From an uncultured Corynebacterium sp. (GTDB lineage Bacteria; Actinomycetota; Actinomycetes; Mycobacteriales; Mycobacteriaceae): a stretch of DNA of 29,659 bases. Position numbers and translations under genes: made by a program. How positions within the stretch are numbered: position 1 is the first letter of the stretch; each line of letters begins with the position of its first letter. The DNA lies in NCBI GenBank assembly GCA_943913645.1, contig CALTYZ010000026.1, positions 1 through 29,659 of the forward strand. Reading direction: 5' to 3'. This document shows positions 23,347 through 29,659 of this stretch, in pieces. The notes beneath the pieces are model-generated. The model saw only the letters and a program-made list of their open reading frames with translations, was not told the DNA's origin and ran no database searches.

Positions 23347-24744
23347 ATGCATCGCTACGTCTTCAGAATGCTTGCTGACGGTTGGCGGTTGTGGACTCCA
23401 GCGATCGGTGTCGTCGCCGTTATGGCGACGATGATCGGACTGTGCGTTTACCAGTTCGCGTGGACCACGACATCGCAATTTGGCGACGCGGCCGTCGAGG
23501 CTGATGTGCCACTCGCAGAGTTCCAGATCTTGTCTGTAACCGTCTATACCCTGATTGCACTGGTGTCATGGGTGGCTCTGACCGTGGTCGGGCAAGCAAG
23601 CGTTCATGCCACCCGTCATGCATATGCTCTTTGGCTCCTTGTAGGTGCATCGCCACGAACCGTCTTCTGGTCTACTCTTCGCTTACTGTTTCTGGTGAGC
23701 CTGTGCGGTGCGGTAGTCGGGGCCGCTGCCGCGACCGGTCTGAGTTTTTGGGCGGTACCGGCGTTCAATTCGGCAGTGTCTAGCGCAGTTGAACTGCCGC
23801 GCTTCACGCCCGCGCCGTGGGCTCCGGTGGTGATTGTTGCCGTCAGCGCGTTGACGACGCTAGTCGGCGGTGTGGTTCCAGCCCGCCGGTCGTGCCGGTT
23901 AGACCCCAGCGTCGCGCTTCGGATTTCCGATCACCGGGACGGGAATGCCAGATCGGTGGTCATTCGGAAGCTGAGCGGGGTGTTGTTCTTCGTCGTCGCA
24001 GTGGCGCTGGTGGTGGCATCGAAACTTGATACCCAGCTTGCTGCCGCCGGGCCAGGTGCGATTTTCAACCTCGCAATCAACACAGGGGGTAGTGCCCTGA
24101 TCGCGGTGTACCTTCTCTGCCCGCAGATCGTCGGAGCTGTGTTCCAGATGCTGCACCGGTTAGGTGAAGCGACTGGGCTGGTGGTATCCGCGCTCGGGAT
24201 TCGCGCAGCGGCGGCACGGGCGCTGATGAACGCGACCACGATTGCTCCTTTGGCCGTTGGCCTTGGTGGAATCGGGCTGCTCTTGTGCACGGTGCGCTCC
24301 GTTGGCGCCTTCATCGACCTCGTAGAACCAGGTGCGCCAGCAAACCTTAGCGATGTCCTGGTGATCGTTGCAGTCATTGCGGTATCGATGCTTGCGACCA
24401 GCGCAGCTGTCGTCTCGCTGTCTGCCCGTGGGCGCGAACGCGAGATCGCGCTCCTCCGAGTAGCTGGGCTCCGCGAGCGTCAGGTAGTAATGCTTATCGC
24501 CGCGGAGAGCTTCGCCATGGCCTTCGCTGCTTCAGCTGCAGCATGCATTCCGGTCATCTTCGGGGGGTTGGTGTGCGCGTTTGCTTCAGTCACCAGCCCC
24601 GTTGGCAGTCCCGTTGTTGTTTGGCCATTCGGGATCATGGCACTCGGGTTTTTCGGCTCGTGGCTTGTCATGTTCCTCATCCTTGCCGTACCAACGGTCG
24701 CCCCTCTGCGTGACGGTCCACGTGACCCAAACAAAATACAATGA
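23347..24744 (+). CDS. FtsX-fold ABC transporter permease
   Basis: This is the membrane subunit for the preceding ATPase, 465 residues from ATG 23347. About ten hydrophobic helices are visible in two related halves, each with an FtsX-like core: VSWVALTVVGQASVHA with HAYALWLLVGASPRTV in the first, and SARGREREIALLRVAGLRERQVV in the second. No large extracellular domain like that of BceB is present. The frame is open upstream to 23275, but that part overlaps the ATPase. The C-terminus reads GPRDPNKIQ and its last codons coincide with the second copy of a 13-bp direct repeat. The stop overlaps the holA start as ATGA. Confidence 0.9.
   Translation: MHRYVFRMLADGWRLWTPAIGVVAVMATMIGLCVYQFAWTTTSQFGDAAVEADVPLAEFQILSVTVYTLIALVSWVALTVVGQASVHATRHAYALWLLVGASPRTVFWSTLRLLFLVSLCGAVVGAAAATGLSFWAVPAFNSAVSSAVELPRFTPAPWAPVVIVAVSALTTLVGGVVPARRSCRLDPSVALRISDHRDGNARSVVIRKLSGVLFFVVAVALVVASKLDTQLAAAGPGAIFNLAINTGGSALIAVYLLCPQIVGAVFQMLHRLGEATGLVVSALGIRAAAARALMNATTIAPLAVGLGGIGLLLCTVRSVGAFIDLVEPGAPANLSDVLVIVAVIAVSMLATSAAVVSLSARGREREIALLRVAGLRERQVVMLIAAESFAMAFAASAAACIPVIFGGLVCAFASVTSPVGSPVVVWPFGIMALGFFGSWLVMFLILAVPTVAPLRDGPRDPNKIQ
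24726..24738. repeat. 13-bp direct repeat, copy 2 (end of ABC permease, before holA)
   Basis: This second exact copy of CCCAAACAAAATA lies 3 bp before the holA start. It is in the same frame phase (PNKI) as the copy at the end of comEC. The flanks differ immediately on both sides (T/A before, G/C after), although AA follows the mismatch in both. Confidence 0.85.
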
Positions 24745-25694
24745 CCCCCATGCTGCATCCTGTCCACCTCGTGCTCGGCGATGATGAATTTCTCGCCGAG
24801 CGCGCGCGAAAAGAAATCATCGCGCAAGCCTTAGCGCCTGTTGCTGGTACACCGCCAGAAGTAATCACGTTGAATGCCTCAGATGTGACTGAGGGGGAGA
24901 TCGCGCACGCCACCAGCCCATCACTGTTCGGGGAAGACCGGGTCGTGGTGGTGGAGAACGCGGAAGCGGCGGGCAAAGAACCTACGGAAACGCTGCTGCA
25001 GGCATGCGTGGATCCCGCGCCGGGGGTGACCCTTGTCATTCAACACACTGGGGGAGGCCGGCAAAAAGCCGCAGTGGCAAAGTTTCGCAAAATCGCCGAA
25101 GTGCATGACGTGGCCGCGCTCAAGGAGCGCGACCGGCACGCTTGGGTCATGGCGGAATTTCGCCGGCATGGTGTGCGGCCAACTCCGGATGTTGCTGCTG
25201 CGCTGCTTGAGTCGGTCGGCTCAGATCTGCGGTCCTTGGCATCGGCAATCAGTCAGCTGGTGGCTGATACTGAAGGCGAGATCACGGTTGCCGCGGTGCG
25301 AACCTACTACAGCGGGGTCGCAGAGGTAGCGGGGTTTGATATCGCCGATCAGGCGGTGCTTGGCAGGACTGATCGCGCGTTGGCCTCGACGCGACGTGCT
25401 CTACAGCTGGGCACCTCGCCGGTGGCGATTGCTTCGGCATTGGCGCACAAGGTGGGAGACATTGCCAAGCTCTACGGGGTGCGCGGTAACCCGGACCATC
25501 TGGCGAAGGACCTTGGCATGCACCCGTTTGTGGTGAAAAAGACGATGCAGGTTGCCCGCCAGTGGTCCGGCACCGCCGTGACGGAAGCTGTCATTCTTGC
25601 CGCTGACCTGGATGCTGAGGTCAAAGGCCAGGGCGGCGACGCCGAGTTCGCGGTGGAAAACGCTGTGCGCCGGATTGCGGAGTTGGCAGCATGA
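24741..25694 (+). CDS. holA: DNA polymerase III, delta subunit
   Basis: HolA is the clamp-loader subunit that opens the beta sliding clamp. The 317-residue protein has the N-terminal VHLVLGDDEFLAERAR, the Q-x-x-x-rich LQACVDPAPGVTLVIQHTGGG region, the LLESVGSDLRSLASAISQL motif and the collar domain with DIADQAVLGRTDRALAS. The start is ATG 24741 overlapping the permease stop, although ATG 24750 is equally possible; no ribosome-binding site is seen for either. In related genomes holA directly follows comEC, so it may be co-transcribed with the inserted transporter here. The ankyrin gene overlaps its stop by 4 bp. Confidence 0.95.
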   Translation: MTPMLHPVHLVLGDDEFLAERARKEIIAQALAPVAGTPPEVITLNASDVTEGEIAHATSPSLFGEDRVVVVENAEAAGKEPTETLLQACVDPAPGVTLVIQHTGGGRQKAAVAKFRKIAEVHDVAALKERDRHAWVMAEFRRHGVRPTPDVAAALLESVGSDLRSLASAISQLVADTEGEITVAAVRTYYSGVAEVAGFDIADQAVLGRTDRALASTRRALQLGTSPVAIASALAHKVGDIAKLYGVRGNPDHLAKDLGMHPFVVKKTMQVARQWSGTAVTEAVILAADLDAEVKGQGGDAEFAVENAVRRIAELAA

Positions 25695-26089
25695 GTGACA
25701 ACACAAACCAAGTCCCCGAGGACGTACAAGAATTTGCCGCCAAGCTGTTCACCATGGCGCGCACCGGTGATGCGAGCCTGCTGGATTACGTTGACCACGG
25801 GGTGGACGTCAACCTCACCAACCAGGACGGCAACAGCCTGGTCATGCTTGCTGCCTACACCGGCAATGCGGCGCTGGTGGAGGGGCTCATTGGCAGGGGT
25901 GCGGACGTCGACAAGCAAAATGCCCGGGGGCAAACCCCGCTCGCGGGGGCGATTTTCAAGCAGGAAGACACGATTGTCCAACTGCTGCTGCGCGCGGGGG
26001 CCAACCCACACGCGGGCCATCCCAACGCGATTGAGACGGCGCGGATGTTCGGCTACGACTTAGAGTTGCCCGAGAACAAACTGGACTGA
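25691..26089 (+). CDS. Ankyrin repeat protein
   Basis: This is a 132-residue soluble protein made of about three ankyrin repeats: LLDYVDHGVDVNLTNQDGNSLVMLAAYTGNAALV in the first two, GADVDKQNARGQTPLAGAI and LLLRAGANPHAGHPNAIETARMFG after it. Ankyrin repeats mediate protein binding, so it is probably a small adaptor. The start ATG overlaps the holA stop by 4 bp, indicating coupled expression. The last 30 bases overlap the end of the convergent esterase gene. No signal peptide or membrane helix is present, so it is cytoplasmic, and its partner is unknown. Confidence 0.93.
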   Translation: MSDNTNQVPEDVQEFAAKLFTMARTGDASLLDYVDHGVDVNLTNQDGNSLVMLAAYTGNAALVEGLIGRGADVDKQNARGQTPLAGAIFKQEDTIVQLLLRAGANPHAGHPNAIETARMFGYDLELPENKLD

Positions 26090-27082
26090 TTCGCGGGTGG
26101 CGTCGGGCGAGGTAAACCACGTGTGCCCGCCGCCGCTGAGGCGCATCAGTGTGGTTGGCGCGGCGCAGCCGGCCCGGTCGAAGGTGACGGTGGCTGGGCC
26201 AGGGGTTTCTAAAGAGACATCGGAGCAGGCGTTTTTGCGGCCGAATGTGTTAAAGACAGTCGCCACAGATTCGTAGTGCGCACGGTGACGGGTCCCGCCG
26301 CCATAGGCGACGACATCATCGTTAGTGGCGTGGATCAGCAGAGTTGCCACGCTGCCTGGCGTGCAGCCGGTGACGGTGGGGGAGTAGTACGCGCCGGCCA
26401 CGGACGCGACCGCGTCAACCATGTCGGGGGCGTGGCACGCGAGCGCAGTTGCCATGCCGCCTCCGTTGGACAGACCAATTGCCGCAACCCGCGAGGCGTC
26501 TGCATGATCGCGTGTCCGCACGTCAGCGATGACTGCGCGCAGATACGCAATATCCTCATCCAGTGAAGTCACCGCGTAGGGGGCGCCACCCCAGGCGTTT
26601 GCCTCGCCCTGGGCGTAGACCACAATCGCGTTGCCATCAACCTCGCGCTCGAGCTGTTGGTAGCCGCGGGTTTGTCCTGCGGTGTGCTGCCATCCGCCGA
26701 GGCCGATAACGATGGGGTAGCTCACGTCTGGCTGCCACCCGGGCGGACGCACGACGTCATAGGAGCGGGTCTTGCCGCCAACCAGGACTGTGCGGCTGCC
26801 GGAGCTGGAAGGAGGCGTTGGCCGTGCAGCAGCCACAGACGATCCATCCGGGTTGAGCTGTGTGGCGACGACGCCGAGCACACCCACGGCCGCCAAGAGT
26901 CCTGCGAGCAGACCCAGGCGCTGCGCATGTTGCGGGTCAACCTGGGGAAGGTGAATCGGTTGCGCGCGGGCAACCGGTGGGGCCGGCGTGAACGGGGTAT
27001 CAAGTGCTGCCGGGACAACAAAACCGCCGAGGCTCACAGAGCACACGGCGGCTACGCACATCACGCGGCGGGAATACTTCAC
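26060..27082 (-). CDS. Exported PHB-depolymerase-like (alpha/beta) esterase
   Basis: This 340-residue enzyme has a signal peptide (MKYSRRVMCVAAVCSVSLGG, cleavage near AQP at about 40). A second hydrophobic helix (about 57-75) may anchor it to the membrane. The catalytic domain resembles poly(hydroxybutyrate) depolymerase and feruloyl esterase (LpqC-like). The nucleophile is Ser205 in GLSNGGG, the Asp is in HATNDDVVAYGG (255-256) and the His is 320 in GGGHTWF. Cys residues in the mature part suggest disulfides. The start ATG lies 6 bp after rpsT, so it is probably in the rpsT transcript. The stop overlaps the convergent ankyrin gene by 30 bp. Its substrate is not known. Confidence 0.9.
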   Translation of the reverse strand: MKYSRRVMCVAAVCSVSLGGFVVPAALDTPFTPAPPVARAQPIHLPQVDPQHAQRLGLLAGLLAAVGVLGVVATQLNPDGSSVAAARPTPPSSSGSRTVLVGGKTRSYDVVRPPGWQPDVSYPIVIGLGGWQHTAGQTRGYQQLEREVDGNAIVVYAQGEANAWGGAPYAVTSLDEDIAYLRAVIADVRTRDHADASRVAAIGLSNGGGMATALACHAPDMVDAVASVAGAYYSPTVTGCTPGSVATLLIHATNDDVVAYGGGTRHRAHYESVATVFNTFGRKNACSDVSLETPGPATVTFDRAGCAAPTTLMRLSGGGHTWFTSPDATRESVQFVLGQL

Positions 27083-27088
27083 CGCGTC

Positions 27089-27352
27089 TTAGCCCATTTG
27101 GTTCAGGGCTTTAGCCATCCGGGACTTCTTGTTCGCCGCGTTGTTGCGGTGAAACACGCCCTTGGTCACAGCCTTATCCAGCTTGCGCGATGCCACACGC
27201 AGCTGCGCCTCAGCAGCGGCCTTGTCACCGGCTTCAACGGCTTCGCGGAATTTGCGCATCTCGGTGCGGGCTGCCGAACGCACGGACTTATTGCGCTGGC
27301 GGCGCTTCTCGTTGGTGAGCACACGCTTTTGCTGCTGCTTGATGTTTGCCAT
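27089..27352 (-). CDS. rpsT: 30S ribosomal protein S20
   Basis: S20 is a 16S rRNA-binding helical protein of the small subunit. The 87-residue length is standard. The family features are clear: MANIKQQQKRVLTNEKRRQRNKSVRS at the N-terminus in pieces, and KGVFHRNNAANKKSRMAKAL at the C-terminus. It has a leader of about 90 nt with two mutually exclusive hairpins and a possible promoter beyond it. It is followed 6 bp later by the esterase gene. S20 is commonly encoded near lepA, as here. Confidence 0.98.
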   Translation of the reverse strand: MANIKQQQKRVLTNEKRRQRNKSVRSAARTEMRKFREAVEAGDKAAAEAQLRVASRKLDKAVTKGVFHRNNAANKKSRMAKALNQMG

Positions 27353-27391
27353 TCGGGTCGTACCTCTTTATCGCTATCGTGAACGGGGTGA

Positions 27392-27419
27392 ACAGGTCGT
27401 GCAACCTGTCTGCACGACC
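27392..27419 (-). promoter_or_regulatory. rpsT leader with two alternative hairpins
   Basis: In the transcript upstream of rpsT, one hairpin has perfect 9-bp arms (27411-27419 with 27395-27403, 7-nt loop). A second has perfect 6-bp arms (27404-27409 with 27392-27397, 6-nt loop). The arms share bases, so only one can form at a time. This is the design of a switch or autoregulatory site. DNA-level palindromes for a regulator are the alternative. Confidence 0.55.
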
Positions 27420-27455
27420 GGCGCGAGCCCAAGGTCCTGCCCGCGCAACCACTTC

Positions 27456-27483
27456 AACCTAGCAGCACGCCCGGCTGCGGCAA
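27456..27483 (-). promoter_or_regulatory. Candidate promoter of rpsT
   Basis: On the minus strand, TTGCCG (27478-27483) and TAGGTT (27456-27461) are 16 bp apart. Initiation about 7 nt further would give a 5' leader of roughly 95 nt that contains the two alternative hairpins. The -35 half falls inside the hairpin that follows the upstream gene. Confidence 0.45.
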
Positions 27484-27500
27484 AAATCGCCGGGCGTGTT
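27464..27500 (-). terminator. Hairpin after the PemK/MazF-like gene
   Basis: This is a perfect 12-bp GC-rich stem (27464-27475 with 27489-27500, one G-U pair) and a 13-nt loop that overlaps the stop codon of the upstream minus-strand gene. It lacks a U tract after the stem, so it may be an inefficient or factor-assisted terminator, or an mRNA 3'-end stabiliser. Confidence 0.5.
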
Positions 27501-27990
27501 AACCCCAGTCAAAGTGGTCGCGCAAGCGGTTAGCCACCCGCTCAAAACGCAACGGCGGCACGATGGTGCCGCGGCGGTGTACATCTGTCTCCGGCACACA
27601 CAGTGTTTTATCCAAGCGCACCCAGCACGGATCGCCGGAGGCCTCCCACTCTCCGGAGCCGATACCCAGCCAGCGCGTATCGTCGGCGTGGTTTTTTTGG
27701 GGGGAGATGAGCAGACCGAGGACTTCGTGCTGGTCCCGGCCAACTACCAGCATGGAGCGCACGCTCGGCGGGTGGGATGGCACAGTCACCCACACCACCT
27801 CGCCCGGTTCGGCGTTGCCGTCCATATCGGGCGCGTAGTAGATGTTGCGGGGGATGCGGGCGGTGGGTTTCACGCTGACGCGGGCGGCACGCTTGTTGCT
27901 GGGGTCATGGGTGGGGTGAGACAGGCGGGCGTTGAGCAGCGCCAAGCCTTGGTCAAGGGAGCCAGCGCGTTTGCGCCTGCGCTGTGCCAT
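27499..27990 (-). CDS. PemK/MazF-like protein without an adjacent antitoxin
   Basis: This 163-residue protein has the PemK/MazF fold signature in its C-terminal two thirds: PGEVVWVTVPSHP, RSMLVVGRDQHEVLGLLISP and WVRLDKTLCVPETDV. These follow the toxin family pattern of GE-V-W, an R-x-LVVG strand and LL-S. The N-terminal 50 residues are basic and unrelated to MazF. I choose the ATG at 27990 with an AAGGAGGG ribosome-binding site; the frame is open upstream, but that part overlaps lepA. No antitoxin-like gene flanks it. The same gene is linked to lepA in other corynebacteria to my recollection, which argues for a housekeeping role instead of a mobile toxin. RNase activity is not shown. Confidence 0.8.
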   Translation of the reverse strand: MAQRRRKRAGSLDQGLALLNARLSHPTHDPSNKRAARVSVKPTARIPRNIYYAPDMDGNAEPGEVVWVTVPSHPPSVRSMLVVGRDQHEVLGLLISPQKNHADDTRWLGIGSGEWEASGDPCWVRLDKTLCVPETDVHRRGTIVPPLRFERVANRLRDHFDWG

Positions 27991-28047
27991 GGTGCCCTCC
28001 TTGGGTCGCACACGCTTCCTCACGAGCCACCCTATCTGCTCGGCCGG

Positions 28048-28062
28048 TAGGATGTGGCAATT
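28048..28062 (+). promoter_or_regulatory. Candidate promoter of lepA (-10 TAGGAT)
   Basis: TAGGAT at 28048-28053, in the context GGTAGGATGTG, lies 9 nt before the lepA ATG, with no ribosome-binding site in between. It predicts a near-leaderless lepA mRNA. The whole divergent gap to the PemK/MazF-like gene is only 72 bp. Confidence 0.42.
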
Positions 28063-29659
28063 ATGGCTGCTCAAAAGAGGAACTTCGCGGAGGAGACATT
28101 CACTGATCCTCGTCTGATCCGCAACTTTTGCATCATCGCACACATCGACCACGGGAAATCCACCCTGGCCGACCGTATCCTCCAGCTCTCCGATGTTGTT
28201 GATGCGCGCGAGATGCGCGACCAATACCTCGACAACATGGACATTGAGCGCGAGCGCGGCATCACCATCAAAGCCCAAAACGTACGCCTGCCGTGGAAGG
28301 ACAACGTCCTGCAAATGATCGACACCCCAGGCCACGTTGACTTCTCCTATGAGGTGTCGCGCTCCTTAGACGCGTGCGAGGGGGCTATTTTGCTTGTCGA
28401 CGCAGCCCAGGGCATCGAGGCCCAAACCCTCGCCAACCTCTACATGGCGATGGAAAATGACCTCGAAATCATCCCGGTGCTCAACAAGATCGACCTGCCT
28501 GCCGCCGACCCGGACAAGTACGCCCTGGAAATCGCGCACATCATCGGCTGCGAGCCGGAAGAGGTGCTACGGGTGTCAGGCAAAACCGGCGAGGGGGTAC
28601 CGGAACTGCTGGACAAGGTCGTTGAGCTCGTGCCCCCGCCTCACTCCGAATACCCGGATGATGCCCCAGCGCGCGCGCTGATTTTCGACTCGGTTTATGA
28701 CACCTATCGCGGTGTTGTCACCTATGTGCGCATGGTCGATGGCAAACTGTTGCCCCACCAGCAGGTGCAGATGATGAACACCGGCACCCGCCACGAAATC
28801 CTGGAAATCGGCGTGGTTTCACCCACCATGAAAAAATCCAAAGGATTGGGCCCCGGCGAGGTGGGCTACCTCATCACTGGTGTGAAAGATGTGCGCGAAA
28901 CCCGCGTCGGCGACACCGTGACCTGGGACAGCAAAGGTGCCACCGAGCCGCTCGAAGGCTTCGAAGAAGTCAAGCCGATGGTGTACTCGGGGCTTTTTCC
29001 AGTCAGTCAGGAGGATTTCCCGACCCTGCGTGAGAGCCTAGAAAAGCTTCAGCTTAACGACGCCTCTCTGACCTGGGAGCCCGAAACGTCCGTCGCTTTA
29101 GGCTTCGGTTTCCGCTGCGGATTTCTCGGCCTGCTGCACATGGAGATCACCCGCGACCGTCTAGAGCGCGAATTCGATCTTGACCTCATCTCCACCGCGC
29201 CGAGTGTGACCTACCGGGTGGTCAAAGAAGACGGCAGTGAACAGCTTGTGCACAACCCGTCTGATTGGCCGGGCGGCAAGATCGACGAGGTCTATGAGCC
29301 GATTGTGAACATGACCATTATCGTGCCCCAGGAGTTCGTCGGCTCCACCATGGAGCTGTGCCAATCCAAGCGCGGCACCATGAAAAACATGGAGTACCTC
29401 TCCGAGGACCGCGTTGAGCTGCGCTACATCATGCCGTTGGGGGAGATCATCTTCGACTTCTTCGACATGCTCAAATCGCGCACCAAGGGCTATGCGTCCT
29501 TGAACTATGAGGACGCCGGTGAACAGTTGGGCAACCTGGTCAAGGTGGACATCTTGTTGCAGGGCGAGCCCGTGGATGCGTTTTCTGCCATCGTGCACCG
29601 CGATTCCGCCCAGTGGTACGGCAACAAGATGACCAAGAAGCTCAAAGAGCTCATCCCAC
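28063..29659 (+). CDS. lepA: Elongation factor 4 (LepA), 5' part (end outside window)
   Basis: LepA is a translational GTPase that back-translocates stalled ribosomes and affects translation initiation. The frame is open from ATG 28063 to the end of the window, giving 532 codons of an expected 600-615. The GTPase motifs are AHIDHGKST (P-loop), DTPGHVDF (G3) and NKIDLP (G4), and the switch I region reads MDIERERGITI. The downstream domains show the EF4-specific order: FRCGFLGLLHMEI, SAPSVTYRV-like (here STAPSVTYRV), and the beginning of the C-terminal domain. The N-terminal extension of about 15 residues before the first strand is normal for actinobacteria. The final part lies outside the window. 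Confidence 0.97.
   Translation, partial: MAAQKRNFAEETFTDPRLIRNFCIIAHIDHGKSTLADRILQLSDVVDAREMRDQYLDNMDIERERGITIKAQNVRLPWKDNVLQMIDTPGHVDFSYEVSRSLDACEGAILLVDAAQGIEAQTLANLYMAMENDLEIIPVLNKIDLPAADPDKYALEIAHIIGCEPEEVLRVSGKTGEGVPELLDKVVELVPPPHSEYPDDAPARALIFDSVYDTYRGVVTYVRMVDGKLLPHQQVQMMNTGTRHEILEIGVVSPTMKKSKGLGPGEVGYLITGVKDVRETRVGDTVTWDSKGATEPLEGFEEVKPMVYSGLFPVSQEDFPTLRESLEKLQLNDASLTWEPETSVALGFGFRCGFLGLLHMEITRDRLEREFDLDLISTAPSVTYRVVKEDGSEQLVHNPSDWPGGKIDEVYEPIVNMTIIVPQEFVGSTMELCQSKRGTMKNMEYLSEDRVELRYIMPLGEIIFDFFDMLKSRTKGYASLNYEDAGEQLGNLVKVDILLQGEPVDAFSAIVHRDSAQWYGNKMTKKLKELIP

Noticed and set aside
20485..24738. Composite transposon or IS element around the transporter module
   Set aside because: There is no transposase gene or terminal inverted repeat near the 13-bp repeats; only the direct repeats are seen.
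1..29659. tRNA genes, rRNA genes, CRISPR arrays and prophage genes
   Set aside because: I saw no cloverleaf-like sequence, no spaced repeat array and no phage structural or integrase gene; a covariance-model scan was not possible by eye.

Overview
The window looks like a stretch of a high-G+C actinobacterial chromosome, most probably a Corynebacterium. The gene order valS-folC-(DUF4233)-ndk-rne-rplU-rpmA-obg-proB-...-proA-nadD-rsfS-gpgP-degV-...-comEA-comEC-holA-rpsT-lepA is the backbone shared by corynebacteria and mycobacteria. A D-2-hydroxyacid dehydrogenase gene between proB and proA is a layout known from C. glutamicum (unkdh), and a secreted cutinase-like hydrolase fits a mycolate-containing envelope. 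No species is assigned, because no rRNA or other marker gene is present.

Layout. 1-4142: tightly packed, mostly overlapping plus-strand genes for valyl-tRNA synthetase (3' part), folate polyglutamylation, two small membrane proteins and nucleoside diphosphate kinase, closed by a hairpin. 4357-10764: the large RNase E/G, ribosomal proteins L21 and L27, the ribosome-assembly GTPase Obg and glutamate 5-kinase. 10852-14531: proline biosynthesis (proB before, proA after) interrupted by the hydroxyacid dehydrogenase and by an unrecognised minus-strand gene flanked by 26-bp direct repeats, with about 550 bp of decayed-looking DNA next to it. 14528-18888: NAD synthesis (nadD), ribosome silencing (rsfS), a histidine phosphatase (probably gpgP), a DegV fatty-acid-binding protein, the cutinase-like enzyme and comEA. 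18920-25694: comEC and holA, normally neighbours in this backbone, are separated by a 4.2-kb module of a NarL-type response regulator, its histidine kinase and a divergent two-gene FtsX-type ABC transporter. 25691-29659: an ankyrin protein, an exported PHB-depolymerase-like esterase, rpsT, a solitary PemK/MazF-like gene and the 5' part of lepA.

Together the backbone genes serve translation (valS, rplU, rpmA, obg, rsfS, rpsT, lepA), RNA decay (rne), nucleotide, folate, NAD and proline metabolism, and DNA uptake or replication (comEA, comEC, holA). The accessory material is concentrated in two places: the unkA-proA gap and the comEC-holA junction. The second is the stronger case. A 13-bp perfect direct repeat lies in the last codons of comEC and again in the last codons of the ABC permease, directly before holA, so the whole sensor-transporter module looks like an insertion that preserved reading into holA. 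Other points of interest are two mutually exclusive hairpins ahead of rpsT, an operator-like inverted repeat between the kinase and transporter genes, an IF2_N-like domain on RNase E, and several starts with a -10-like hexamer placed as expected for leaderless mRNAs. I saw no tRNA or rRNA gene, CRISPR array or recognisable insertion sequence.
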